Origin: Dolosigranulum pigrum ATCC 51524
GTDB taxonomy: Bacteria > Bacillota > Bacilli > Lactobacillales > Carnobacteriaceae_A
Length of the DNA: 64,000 nt
Reading direction: 5' to 3'
Assembly (NCBI RefSeq): GCF_000245815.1
Contig: NZ_JH601103.1
Location: forward strand, 62,001-126,000
The notes beneath the pieces were generated by a model. The model was not told the origin of the DNA. It saw only the letters and a program-made list of their open reading frames with translations, and searched no databases. Below are positions 1 to 8,126 of this stretch, piece by piece. Position numbers and translations under genes: made by a program. Every line of letters starts with the position of its first letter. Within the stretch, counting starts at the first letter, position 1.

Positions 1-948
1 TTCTCGCACACGCGGATATTCATCCACCAACAGAATGGCTTCTCCGTGCACATAATCAAGGACACTTGTTTTGTCTGGATACAATAGATCCGGAAACTTA
101 ATATACTCACGATTCTGCTCCCCAGCCTCCAAGGAATCTTGAACCGATTCAAAAGACTGTCTCAGACGTTGAATTTTTTCATCACTATCGGCCTTCTCTA
201 ACGCCTTCTGATAAGCTACCTTGAAACGATCAGCAGCTTGCTCGGCATATTGAGGCAGTAACATATAATCTCGTGCCGGTAAAATAGTCATCTCGGCTAA
301 ATTAGCAATCGACCGTTGCGTATCTGCATCGAAGGAGCGCAGTGAATCAACTTCTGAGCCAAACAGCTCCACTCGAATCGGGTGAGCCTCCGTAATCGGA
401 TAAATATCAATAATCCCACCGCGTACACTAAACTCGCCGGGCTTTGTCACTTTTTGTTCCTTCACATATCCCATATCAACCAAATGACTCGTCAGCTGTT
501 TAAGTTCAACCTCTTCACCTAACGCTACACTAAACAACAACGATTGAAATGCCTCCACTGGGGGAAGCAACTTACGCAACCCCGCCAGTGGAATAATCGC
601 AATCCCCGGTCTATCGGACGATAAAAATTCCAAAGTGCGAATACGCTCAGCCTGCGCTTCTGGAGAACTCACTGCCAACTCTGCATGTAATACATCATTC
701 GTCTCAAATACATAAAGATCCTCTTCCGCCACCATTCCAGCTAAATCAGTCGCTAATTGACCAGCATGGTAAGTATTTTCTGTTACCCAGATGATTTTCT
801 GAGGTTGTTTTTGGTACATTGCTTGAGATAATAAGCCTCGTGTTGAGCGCACCATCCCTGTTAGAAGATGGGATGTATTTGGTTGTAAAGCACGTAATAC
901 CTCTTGCACAGACGGCTGAGATAATAATCGATCGGTTAATGATGACAC
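1..948 (-). CDS. mfd: Transcription-repair coupling factor Mfd, N-terminal part (cut by window edge)
   Basis: The reading frame is open from a GTG at 948 to the window edge, about 316 codons. It is preceded by AGGGAG about six bases upstream. The translation starts with a short helical leader, then matches the UvrB-homology part of Mfd: a 'TGMVRSTRG' stretch where the degenerate Walker region lies, 'PGEFSVRGGIIDIYP', and 'ELFGSEVDSLRSFD'. Mfd is a cytoplasmic ATP-dependent translocase that removes stalled RNA polymerase and recruits UvrA. The RNA-polymerase-binding and translocase domains lie outside the window. It follows pth on the same strand with a 49-base gap; pth-mfd is a common order in Firmicutes, so they are probably co-transcribed. 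Confidence 0.93.
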   Translation of the reverse strand, partial: MSSLTDRLLSQPSVQEVLRALQPNTSHLLTGMVRSTRGLLSQAMYQKQPQKIIWVTENTYHAGQLATDLAGMVAEEDLYVFETNDVLHAELAVSSPEAQAERIRTLEFLSSDRPGIAIIPLAGLRKLLPPVEAFQSLLFSVALGEEVELKQLTSHLVDMGYVKEQKVTKPGEFSVRGGIIDIYPITEAHPIRVELFGSEVDSLRSFDADTQRSIANLAEMTILPARDYMLLPQYAEQAADRFKVAYQKALEKADSDEKIQRLRQSFESVQDSLEAGEQNREYIKFPDLLYPDKTSVLDYVHGEAILLVDEYPRVRE

Positions 949-997
949 AATAATCTCCCTCTCTTACGGCAGTCTTTTCTGAATCGACCGCCCACTC

Positions 998-1558
998 TTA
1001 ATTAAACTTGCTCATCGTCTCAGGGAATGGATGCCCCTCTGCCCAAAAACGCGTGGCATCCACCGCTGAACGGACAGCCACTAACATATCATCATGTGTT
1101 TCTTTCGGAAACGTACTCATCACATGCGATATCACTGTTTGCTCAGCATAAGGACGCCCAATCCCAATCTTAATCCGATTGAATGTCTTCGAACTTAAAT
1201 AATTAATAATGCTCTTAATTCCGTTATGACCCCCAGAACCACCCGCTTCACGCAAGCGAACCTTGCCGACCGGTAAATCTAAATCATCATAAATAACCAA
1301 GACATCATCCGTCGATAAATCATAGTAATCTAACCACGGTCGGACGGAGCGCCCCGAATTATTCATAAATGTTTGCGGTTTAATCAGAATGACTTTTTCT
1401 GTTCCAATCCGCGCTTCACCATACGTCGATTCAAATTTACTTTTATTCAACGTAATGCCAAGCTGATGCGCTAATTCATCAATTGTAATAAATCCAATAT
1501 TATGCTTTGTTCCCTCATATTTTTTGCCAGGATTACCTAGCCCAATAATTAATTTCAT
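998..1558 (-). CDS. pth: Peptidyl-tRNA hydrolase
   Basis: This 186-residue protein has the full bacterial Pth family length. It releases peptides from peptidyl-tRNAs that drop off the ribosome, in the cytoplasm. Visible motifs are the N-terminal 'IIGLGNPGKKYEGTKHNIGF' with catalytic His19 and Asn20, the 'KPQTFMNNSG' loop, and 'IYDDLDLPVGKVRLR' with the conserved Asp residues. An AAGGAG site precedes the ATG. It reads toward mfd and is separated from the upstream S9 peptidase gene by a terminator, so it probably starts its own transcript. Confidence 0.97.
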   Translation of the reverse strand: MKLIIGLGNPGKKYEGTKHNIGFITIDELAHQLGITLNKSKFESTYGEARIGTEKVILIKPQTFMNNSGRSVRPWLDYYDLSTDDVLVIYDDLDLPVGKVRLREAGGSGGHNGIKSIINYLSSKTFNRIKIGIGRPYAEQTVISHVMSTFPKETHDDMLVAVRSAVDATRFWAEGHPFPETMSKFN

Positions 1559-1587
1559 CTTGATCTCCTTTATTCTTATCAGACACG

Positions 1588-1618
1588 TGAAAAAACCGGG
1601 GATACACGCTCCCCAGTT
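1588..1618 (-). terminator. Rho-independent terminator of the S9 peptidase gene
   Basis: On the minus strand AACTGGGGA pairs with TCCCCGGTT around a 7-base loop and is followed by a run of T. It lies about 80 bases beyond the peptidase stop and just upstream of pth. Confidence 0.75.
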
Positions 1619-1700
1619 ATCGTCACCGCTTATTATAACATATAAGTTCTACCCGTGCGACTTTTTGGCTTAAATAACCTCAATCTAGCCACCTAAGTCA

Positions 1701-3671
1701 TTATTCTGCCGCTTTGAACCAATCTTGAATATCTGTTAAGCGCTCCATTCGTAAATTAGGCAATCCTTCTCGCGAAAGTCCATGACTAGACTGCGGATAC
1801 GTAATCAGCTTCGTCTCGTTACGGTACTTTTTCATGGCGATGTACATCTCTTGAGCTTGGCTCAGCGGACAACGTAGATCTTCTTCTCCATGTAGAATAA
1901 GCAGTGGAGTCTTCACTTGATGAGCATACTTGAGTGGCGACATATTCCACAGCGCCGTAACATCAGATAAATCAGCCCCCAACTGATATTCATTAAAGAA
2001 TGGCCCAATATCACTAGCACCGTAAAAACTTACCCAATTCGAAATACAACGTTGTGTGACCGCCCGCTTGAAGCGATCAGTATGTCCCACGATCCAATTC
2101 GTCATAAAGCCACCATAACTGCCACCCGCAACATAGAGTTCACCCTTGTCGATTTCTGGATGTTGCTCAAGAATCGTATCTAGCCCTAACAGCAAATCAT
2201 CATAATCCTTATTCCCATAATCACCTAAAATAGCGGCCACAAATGCTTGCCCATAGCCATTGCTCCCGCGTGGATTAATCATAAGTACACCATAACCTTG
2301 TGCGGACAAGACGTGCATCTCATGGAAGAACGTTTCCCCGTAAGCAACTTGCGGTCCCCCATGTACATACAAAACAACTGGATGTTGATTATTTACCTGC
2401 ACGGGCGGCACATACCATCCTTGGATCTTGGCTTCACCATCCGTACTCTCATACCAAAAACGCTCAGGCTCCATCACTTGATATGTCTGGCTAAACGACT
2501 CATTCGGATTATAAATCGCCGTCCATTCCCCCGTGCTCAAATCAATTAATCCTAACTCACTCGGCTCTGTAAATGTTGAGCGAACAGCTACTAGTTGCGA
2601 TCGACAGGCACTTAACGTCCCATCCATTACATGCTGGCACTCATCCACAAACACCTCTAACTGCCCATCCAACGACCCTTTATACAAGACAATCTTCCCT
2701 TGGTCCGTCACTGGAAATAAAAATGTCTCATTATCTAACCATTCAACTGGAAAACCTTGTACATTTTGTGCCGTATCACCAATTAAGACATCTCCGACAT
2801 TTTTATCCAAGTCATGGGTCAGACAAGTCAACTTACCCGTAACGACATCATACGCATACAATTGATCAAGCGTGACAAACTTATACTGAAAATCATTCCC
2901 CACCAACAAATAGGTCTCTTCCGTCTCATTCGCTCCAACAAAATAAAAATTACCTTCCGGAATATCACGAGTCAACGCACGCACATCTTTTGTCGCCAAA
3001 TGATACTTATAAACCGTTGTCCCACTTGCCCACTCATCATCAGGATGCAGCCGGTCCCCGAACAACACATAACTCTCATCCTGAGCAACATATTGGAAAG
3101 AAAATGCATCTGACCGCTCCATAATCAGCTCTGTTGCTTGCGTTGCGATCGTAACTTTTTTCAACTGATACAGCTGATTAGTCGGCAAAATTCCCGCCTT
3201 GTCTAATTTATATTTCACTTTGGTTATCACTGTTTTTTGAGGGAGTTTGCGCTGTTGTTTGGCCTCTTCTTCTGTCGCTTTCTCTGCTTCTTGCGTGGTC
3301 TGATAATAAATTCCCGCTGAGTTCTGCGTCCACTTATACGTGCTCACCCCTTGTTCTTCTTCCGTCAATTGGACCGCCGAACCCCCTGACAGCGGAATAA
3401 TAAACAATTGCGGCTTATTATTGTCCGTATTAGTAGACAGATAAGACAACCACTTGGCATTCGGCGACAGCGCCAACGAGGTATTGCTCTGACCACCATC
3501 ACCCCAATGCACCTTCTCCCCCGTCTTCTGATTCACACAGTAAATTGTTTTCTGATAATTATTCTCTTCTTCATCCACCAACGTCTCAACAAAAAACACC
3601 TGATCCTGATGAACAACCGGCTCCGAAACCGTCTTAATCTCATATAAACTCTCATTGGTCATAACTGACAT
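1701..3671 (-). CDS. S9 family prolyl oligopeptidase / acylaminoacyl-peptidase-like serine peptidase
   Basis: This is a 656-residue cytoplasmic protein with no signal peptide. Residues 1 to about 390 contain WD/TolB-like beta-propeller repeats ('LALSPNAKWLSYLST', 'PQLFIIPLSGG'). Residues about 400-656 form the alpha/beta-hydrolase peptidase domain. The expected catalytic triad is visible: Ser518 in GGSYGG, Asp598 in GEEDLRCP and His630 in SSHG; an HGGP oxyanion motif is also present. The family cleaves short peptides or N-acyl-aminoacyl residues, and the exact specificity cannot be read here. The start follows GAGGAG by eight bases. It stands alone between terminators, so its function is likely housekeeping peptide turnover. 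Confidence 0.92.
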   Translation of the reverse strand: MSVMTNESLYEIKTVSEPVVHQDQVFFVETLVDEEENNYQKTIYCVNQKTGEKVHWGDGGQSNTSLALSPNAKWLSYLSTNTDNNKPQLFIIPLSGGSAVQLTEEEQGVSTYKWTQNSAGIYYQTTQEAEKATEEEAKQQRKLPQKTVITKVKYKLDKAGILPTNQLYQLKKVTIATQATELIMERSDAFSFQYVAQDESYVLFGDRLHPDDEWASGTTVYKYHLATKDVRALTRDIPEGNFYFVGANETEETYLLVGNDFQYKFVTLDQLYAYDVVTGKLTCLTHDLDKNVGDVLIGDTAQNVQGFPVEWLDNETFLFPVTDQGKIVLYKGSLDGQLEVFVDECQHVMDGTLSACRSQLVAVRSTFTEPSELGLIDLSTGEWTAIYNPNESFSQTYQVMEPERFWYESTDGEAKIQGWYVPPVQVNNQHPVVLYVHGGPQVAYGETFFHEMHVLSAQGYGVLMINPRGSNGYGQAFVAAILGDYGNKDYDDLLLGLDTILEQHPEIDKGELYVAGGSYGGFMTNWIVGHTDRFKRAVTQRCISNWVSFYGASDIGPFFNEYQLGADLSDVTALWNMSPLKYAHQVKTPLLILHGEEDLRCPLSQAQEMYIAMKKYRNETKLITYPQSSHGLSREGLPNLRMERLTDIQDWFKAAE

Positions 3672-3736
3672 ATCATAACTCCTCTAAGCTTTTAAGGTAA
3701 CTTTATTTTACCGGAAAAAGAAATCACCGTCCAACT

Positions 3737-3772
3737 AAAAACAAGCTATCTAAAGTAATAGTAGCTTGTTTT
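3737..3772. terminator. Terminator between the NCS2 permease and S9 peptidase genes
   Basis: AAAACAAGCTA at 3737-3747 pairs with TAGCTTGTTTT at 3762-3772. T-rich sequence follows in both directions. It ends the minus-strand permease transcript. Confidence 0.75.
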
Positions 3773-3842
3773 GATTTTTATTTTGTAAGAAAATCACTAT
3801 AACTATTGGAATAAATTTCTATTTAAATAAATAATTATTTAT

Positions 3843-5303
3843 TTAAATAAACGCTAGTATAATAAAGTTCAGAATAAAGAGAATTGTGGTGATCCAGATG
3901 ACGATTGAGACGCTCTTGAGTTCGCGTTGAGCAGCTTTGGAGATGATGTAAAATAAGAAGCCCGCTGCGATTCCATATGAAATGCTGTAAGAAAATCCCA
4001 TAAAAATAGCGGTAAAGAAGGCTGGGACAGCTTCATACATATTGTCCCAATTCACTTCTGAAAAAGCTGACATCATCAAGATTCCCACAACAATCAAGGC
4101 CGGTGCCGTTGCTGCTCCAGGGACTACCAACATCAGTGGCGAGAAGAACATCGTAATAGTGAATAGCACGGCAATCGTGAAACTTGTCAGTCCAGTGCGA
4201 CCACCAGCACCAATCCCCGCTGCACTCTCCACAAAAGTTGTCACAGGAGAGGTACCTAAGATCGACCCGACACCTGTTGCTACAACATCGGCCATTAACG
4301 CTTTTTCCATCTTTGTATTCAAACCTGCACCGCTATTCATCGATTCCAAGTCCTCTTGGGTGAAGATGCCCGTCCGACGACCTGTCCCCACAAAGGTCCC
4401 AATCGTATCAAATACATCAGTTAAGGTAAAGGCAAAGACCGTTACTAAAATAATAGGATAGCGTGATGGATTCGCTAGTAGTGCACCTAACCCGTCTGCA
4501 CCAAATGCGGCCCCGAATGTCTGAGACAACTCGCTAAAGCCAGTTAAATAAGAAGTGGATGGATCAGATAAGCTCGATAAATCTGTTACCCCCATCGGAA
4601 TCCCAATCAATGTCGTCACAACAATTCCTATTAAAATAGCACCCTTCACTCGCATCAGCATAAGCACAATAGTCAAGACTAAACCAATCAACGCAAGTAA
4701 TGTATACGGACTAGCAAAGTTTCCTAATTCAGGAATAATGCCTCCACCAATTGTGACAGAACCGATTGCCTCTCCCACTGCTTCTCCCGCATAAGGTGCC
4801 CCATTCACTGATAAGACATCTGCCCCATCTGCTGTGAATGACAATAATTCAGCATTCTTCAAGCCAATATAAGAGACAAATACGCCTATTCCACCGCCAA
4901 TTGCATGTTGAATCGATTCAGGAATAGAGACAATAATTTGACGTCGAATCGGTGTAATGGTGATCAACACACCTACTATAGATGTTAAAAACACCATGAA
5001 GAGGGCTTCTTGCCAGGAAAATCCGAGAGCGAACACAACGGTATACGTAAAGAAAGCATTCAGCCCCATCCCCGGTGCTTGGGCATAGGGTACATTTGCA
5101 TACAGTGATAATACCAACGTTCCGATCGCTGCCGATAGCACCGTTGCCATAAATACTGCTAGCGTCGGCATCCCCGTCAATGACAAAATATCTGGATTTA
5201 CAAACACAATATAACTCATCGCGAAAAAGGTTGTCAGCCCCGCCATCACTTCCGTCCCTATCGTTGTTCCATTCTCCTCCAACTTAAATAACCGCTCTAA
5301 CAC
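3843..5303 (-). CDS. NCS2 family nucleobase (guanine/hypoxanthine-type) permease
   Basis: The protein is about 486 residues with roughly 12-14 hydrophobic segments. It belongs to the AzgA-like branch of the NCS2 family that imports purine bases by proton symport. Recognisable blocks are 'AGLTTFFAMSYIVFVNP' near the N-terminus, 'PGMGLNAFF', 'TLTDVFDTIGTFVGTG' and 'GTSPVTTFVESAAG'. GAGAGGG lies eight bases before a GTG at 5303; a TTG at 5309 is also possible but lies too close to that site. The PbuG/PbuO branch fits best, but guanine versus adenine specificity is not readable. No purine riboswitch was found upstream; weak PurBox-like half-sites are present. Confidence 0.93.
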   Translation of the reverse strand: MLERLFKLEENGTTIGTEVMAGLTTFFAMSYIVFVNPDILSLTGMPTLAVFMATVLSAAIGTLVLSLYANVPYAQAPGMGLNAFFTYTVVFALGFSWQEALFMVFLTSIVGVLITITPIRRQIIVSIPESIQHAIGGGIGVFVSYIGLKNAELLSFTADGADVLSVNGAPYAGEAVGEAIGSVTIGGGIIPELGNFASPYTLLALIGLVLTIVLMLMRVKGAILIGIVVTTLIGIPMGVTDLSSLSDPSTSYLTGFSELSQTFGAAFGADGLGALLANPSRYPIILVTVFAFTLTDVFDTIGTFVGTGRRTGIFTQEDLESMNSGAGLNTKMEKALMADVVATGVGSILGTSPVTTFVESAAGIGAGGRTGLTSFTIAVLFTITMFFSPLMLVVPGAATAPALIVVGILMMSAFSEVNWDNMYEAVPAFFTAIFMGFSYSISYGIAAGFLFYIISKAAQRELKSVSIVIWITTILFILNFIILAFI

Positions 5304-5370
5304 AAACAAAACCCTCTCTATTATTAATATTACCTATTCATCATACGGTAATCCACGTGTTATTTCAAGT

Positions 5371-5414
5371 TAAAACGAATGATTTTTATAATTAAAATTA
5401 TTTCTTTCGGTTTT
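5371..5414. promoter_or_regulatory. Weak inverted PurBox-like half-sites upstream of the purine permease
   Basis: The 13-base windows at 5371-5383 (core CGAAT) and 5402-5414 (core TTCGG) resemble the Gram-positive PurBox and its inverse. By my count they match at 9 and 10 of 13 positions. The 18-base gap is slightly longer than the usual 16-17. A PurR regulator is encoded in this window. This is suggestive only. Confidence 0.25.
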
Positions 5415-5509
5415 ATACATTGTACATTGAGTTAGTTCACTACTATTCTGTTACAATAGACCAAACATATCTCCATCATATTAAGACAGGTCAGACTTAT
5501 TCACATCCC

Positions 5510-5558
5510 CAAAATAAAAAACTTCCGCTAGTCCTTCCAAACCACGACTAACGAAAGT
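5510..5558 (-). terminator. Strong Rho-independent terminator downstream of the MFS region
   Basis: The 13-base arms at 5521-5533 and 5546-5558 pair fully on the minus strand when G-U pairs are allowed. A T-rich tail follows. It separates the MFS/short-ORF transcript from the purine permease. Confidence 0.8.
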
Positions 5559-5586
5559 TTATGCTATATTATCCCGTCATACCTCA

Positions 5587-5790
5587 TTATGAAACCTGTT
5601 TAACATCGCAGACCATTACCCAATAGTCAATTATTCTATATTCCCGATTATCTTCTTCTATCATTTTTTCTAAAATATCACCGTAACTTTCCCCATCATT
5701 TTTTATCATACACAATTCCTATCTTAGGTTTAACTGCTTTCTTTTTAAAATCAGTAGAGATTTATTATGAAATTCTCGAAAAGTTGTCAT
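5587..5790 (-). pseudogene. Short disrupted reading frame(s) just downstream of the MFS gene
   Basis: I do not recognise a family here. Immediately after the MFS stop there is an AAGGAAATGAAG site and an ATG at 5790 opening a 23-codon frame. In the same frame, after one TAG, a 40-codon frame starts at 5709 (MIKNDGESYGDILEKM at its start). A third frame across the middle reads KPKIGIVYDKK. It would join smoothly to NDGESYGDILEKMIEED if one A were removed from the A6 run at 5699-5704. This suggests a small acidic protein gene broken by slippage and one or more upstream stops. It could alternatively be a real 40-residue or 23-residue peptide. It is co-directional with the MFS gene and ends before the terminator. 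Confidence 0.35.
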
Positions 5791-5802
5791 TTCTTCATTT
5801 CC

Positions 5803-6996
5803 TTAAAATGCTTCATTTAAATCTTTCACCTTAACTGTCAATAATGAAGTGATCAACATAAGGAATGAAAATACGATAATAAGGGTTGGAGCACTCATAA
5901 ATTTTGTTAAATATCCTGATGCTATCGCAGCTAAAGGATTAACTAATGAAAATATCGTTAAAATCGAACCAATCACACTTCCAATAATATATTCAGGAAC
6001 ACTCTTCTGAATGCTGCCAAAGTAAACAATAGACATAACAGTATTAACAACTGCATAACTTCCCCATAGAATAAGCAACAGACTATATGATAGCATCCCA
6101 TCAAATACTCTTAAATTTATTCCAATCAATACCAAAAAAATACTTTGCAAAAATAAACAACTGTAAAATAACTTAAATTTATTCTTCCATGTCTCAGAAT
6201 ACTTTGCAAAATATAATCCACCTGCTATCCCTCCTAAAGCAAAAAACAACTTTAAAAAACTATATGAGGAATCTAAAAAACCAAAAGAATCTATTGAAAT
6301 TTTTGGTAATAACAAAGAAATACTCCAGAAACAAAAATTCATTATTAATGCTATTGGAATCAAGTTTTTAATATAGGATGTATCCATAATATATTTGATG
6401 CCACTCTTTATATTAGATAGAACATTTTCAGTGTTCCTATTTTCTTTTTCATTCAACTCCACTTTGTAAATCGTAACAAATGCTATCAAATTCAGAACTA
6501 CTGCTATCCAAACAATATGATTAAATGTAAAAAAAGCAACAAAAACAGCCGATAATAATATTCCTACAATGTTAAAAATTTGAGTGTAAGAATTTACCCA
6601 TGCATTCAAGCGATATAATTCTTCTTCATCTTTTGACAATATTGGAACAATTGCTTCCATAGTTGGCGATATCAAACTATTTAATACAGTAGTTACAAAC
6701 ATGTATATCATCAATGATATAATTAAGTTAACCCTCATCGAATCAATAACTAATACGATCAAAGAGATTGATACTTTAGCGAGTATAACGCATTTTATAA
6801 AAGTAACTTTATTAAATTTATCCGTCAATCCTCCCCCAACAGTAGACAAAAAGATTGCAAATAATTGACTCGCTCCAATTAAAGATATTGCAAACTGATT
6901 TCCGCTAATATCATATGCATACCAATAGATGTATATGCCAATAGCACTAGATAATAATGTGGATATAACATCTGAAAACATTATTTTTTTAAACAT
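5803..6996 (-). CDS. MFS family transporter (macrolide/drug-efflux type, 12 TM)
   Basis: The protein has 397 residues when started at the ATG at 6996, which follows GGAGGGG by four bases; an upstream in-frame ATG at 7077 lacks such a site. About 12 membrane segments are visible. The MFS A-like motif in the loop after TM2 is 'GGGLTDKFNKVTFIK', and the second half begins with 'GGIAGGLYFAKYSETWKNK'. The layout is like MefA/DrrA-type exporters that expel small molecules or peptides. Codon use is clearly more AT-rich than flanking genes, which suggests transfer. It is divergent from an XRE-TPR regulator across a shared control region, so that regulator probably controls it. The substrate is unknown. 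Confidence 0.85.
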   Translation of the reverse strand: MFKKIMFSDVISTLLSSAIGIYIYWYAYDISGNQFAISLIGASQLFAIFLSTVGGGLTDKFNKVTFIKCVILAKVSISLIVLVIDSMRVNLIISLMIYMFVTTVLNSLISPTMEAIVPILSKDEEELYRLNAWVNSYTQIFNIVGILLSAVFVAFFTFNHIVWIAVVLNLIAFVTIYKVELNEKENRNTENVLSNIKSGIKYIMDTSYIKNLIPIALIMNFCFWSISLLLPKISIDSFGFLDSSYSFLKLFFALGGIAGGLYFAKYSETWKNKFKLFYSCLFLQSIFLVLIGINLRVFDGMLSYSLLLILWGSYAVVNTVMSIVYFGSIQKSVPEYIIGSVIGSILTIFSLVNPLAAIASGYLTKFMSAPTLIIVFSFLMLITSLLTVKVKDLNEAF

Positions 6997-7036
6997 ATTT
7001 CCCCTCCAATATTTTTTATGAAATATACCTCTATGT

Positions 7037-7065
7037 ATATTACCATTTAGATGAATTATTTTCAA
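7037..7065 (-). promoter_or_regulatory. Predicted sigma-A promoter of the MFS gene
   Basis: On the minus strand TTGAAA (7060-7065) is followed after 17 bases by TAATAT (7037-7042). The start codon is about 40 bases downstream. Confidence 0.55.
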
Positions 7066-7070
7066 TTTTA

Positions 7071-7086
7071 AATTCATATATGAATT
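7071..7086. promoter_or_regulatory. Perfect 16-base palindrome between MFS and regulator genes
   Basis: AATTCATATATGAATT is a perfect palindrome lying directly upstream of the MFS -35 hexamer and upstream of the regulator's promoter. It is placed as an operator for the divergent XRE-TPR regulator would be. AT-rich palindromes can occur by chance, so this is a candidate only. Confidence 0.45.
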
Positions 7087-7107
7087 AAAACATTTTTTTA
7101 TCCTTTA

Positions 7108-7136
7108 TTTTATTGGTTATCTATTTCCTGTATAAT
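7108..7136 (+). promoter_or_regulatory. Predicted promoter of the XRE-TPR regulator
   Basis: A consensus TATAAT lies at 7131-7136, about 35 bases before the GTG start. The -35 region is poor (TTTTAT at 17-base spacing), which would fit autoregulation. Confidence 0.45.
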
Positions 7137-7170
7137 GATTATATCAATCAGAACAAAGGGAGTTTTCAAT

Positions 7171-8040
7171 GTGATTTATTATGCACACAATATTCGTCAA
7201 TTACGGAAAGAAAAGGGTTTTACACAATCAAAGTTGGCAGAAAATATTACGAGTCAGGGGGTTATTTCTAAAATTGAGAAAGAAATCATCTCTCCTGATA
7301 TTAAGACTTTACAAGCTATTGCGGACAAATTAAATATTTCCCTACATGATTTATTATTTGAGAGTACAGAGAAAAATATGTTGCAACAGTTTTATTCTCA
7401 AGTAAATATCCTTTTAGATCAGCGAGACTATCCAGGACTTAAGTCATTTATTACTGACCATCCACTTTTCCAAACTATTAAGCAAAACAATCCCTGCTTC
7501 TACAATTGGATTACAGGGATTATTAACATTCGTGTGTATGATCAAATTGACAAAGGTATTTCTAACTTTAAGCAAGGTTTAGAAAATTGTTCCGATTTAA
7601 AATTAAAGTCTCGTATATTAATCGCTCTATCGAACACTTATTCAGACTTAAATAATTACGAAGAAGCTATCGATTACCTTTCACAAGCTGAAGATTTATC
7701 TAAGAATGGTTGTGTACCATATAATATGCAAATTATAATTTATTACCACCAAGCACTAATGTTTGCCGAAACTAATAATTATAAAGATTCAATTTTCAAA
7801 TCTAAACAAGCTATCCAATTTATTATTGATCATCAGTCTCTTCAATTATTAGATGATTTACAATTGCTTTTGGGAGACTCTTACAAAGAAATTGGTAAGT
7901 TGAATTTAGCTTTAGAACATACGCAAACTGCTTTAACAATTGCTAAGCTAAAGAATAATGTGGCATTGCTTCCATATATTGAACGAACTCTGCTTCAAAT
8001 TGAAGAACAGATGACTAGTAAACAGGCAGCACATAAGTGA
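7171..8040 (+). CDS. XRE-family regulator with C-terminal TPR-like repeats (Rgg/PlcR-like layout)
   Basis: The protein has 289 residues. AAAGGGAG sits eight bases before the GTG at 7171; an earlier in-frame start at 7135 overlaps the promoter and is unlikely. Residues about 7-62 are a Cro/C1-type helix-turn-helix ('NIRQLRKEKGFTQSKLAENI', 'GVISKIEKEIISPDIKTLQ'). Residues about 75-285 are all-helical with TPR-like pairs ('ILIALSNTYSDLNNYEEAIDYL', 'DSYKEIGKLNLALEHTQ'). This architecture is known in peptide-responsive regulators (Rgg, PlcR, PrgX, Rap-like). No convincing signalling peptide gene was found beside it. It is divergent from an MFS exporter that it probably controls. Confidence 0.85.
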   Translation: MIYYAHNIRQLRKEKGFTQSKLAENITSQGVISKIEKEIISPDIKTLQAIADKLNISLHDLLFESTEKNMLQQFYSQVNILLDQRDYPGLKSFITDHPLFQTIKQNNPCFYNWITGIINIRVYDQIDKGISNFKQGLENCSDLKLKSRILIALSNTYSDLNNYEEAIDYLSQAEDLSKNGCVPYNMQIIIYYHQALMFAETNNYKDSIFKSKQAIQFIIDHQSLQLLDDLQLLLGDSYKEIGKLNLALEHTQTALTIAKLKNNVALLPYIERTLLQIEEQMTSKQAAHK

Positions 8041-8074
8041 TTGCGTTCACTACAGTTTTCTCTACAAATATCAA

Positions 8075-8113
8075 AAAAGCACGACTCTCCATCTCTGGCA
8101 ATGTCGTGCTTTT
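8075..8113. terminator. Bidirectional terminator between XRE regulator and glutathione reductase
   Basis: AAAAGCACGAC at 8075-8085 pairs with GTCGTGCTTTT at 8103-8113. The runs of A and T on either side serve both converging genes. Confidence 0.85.
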
Positions 8114-8126
8114 CTCTATCATCAGG

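Noticed and set aside
5304..5520. Purine riboswitch upstream of the NCS2 permease
   Set aside because: The conserved junction bases of the purine aptamer were looked for on the minus strand and not found; only weak PurBox-like sites remain.
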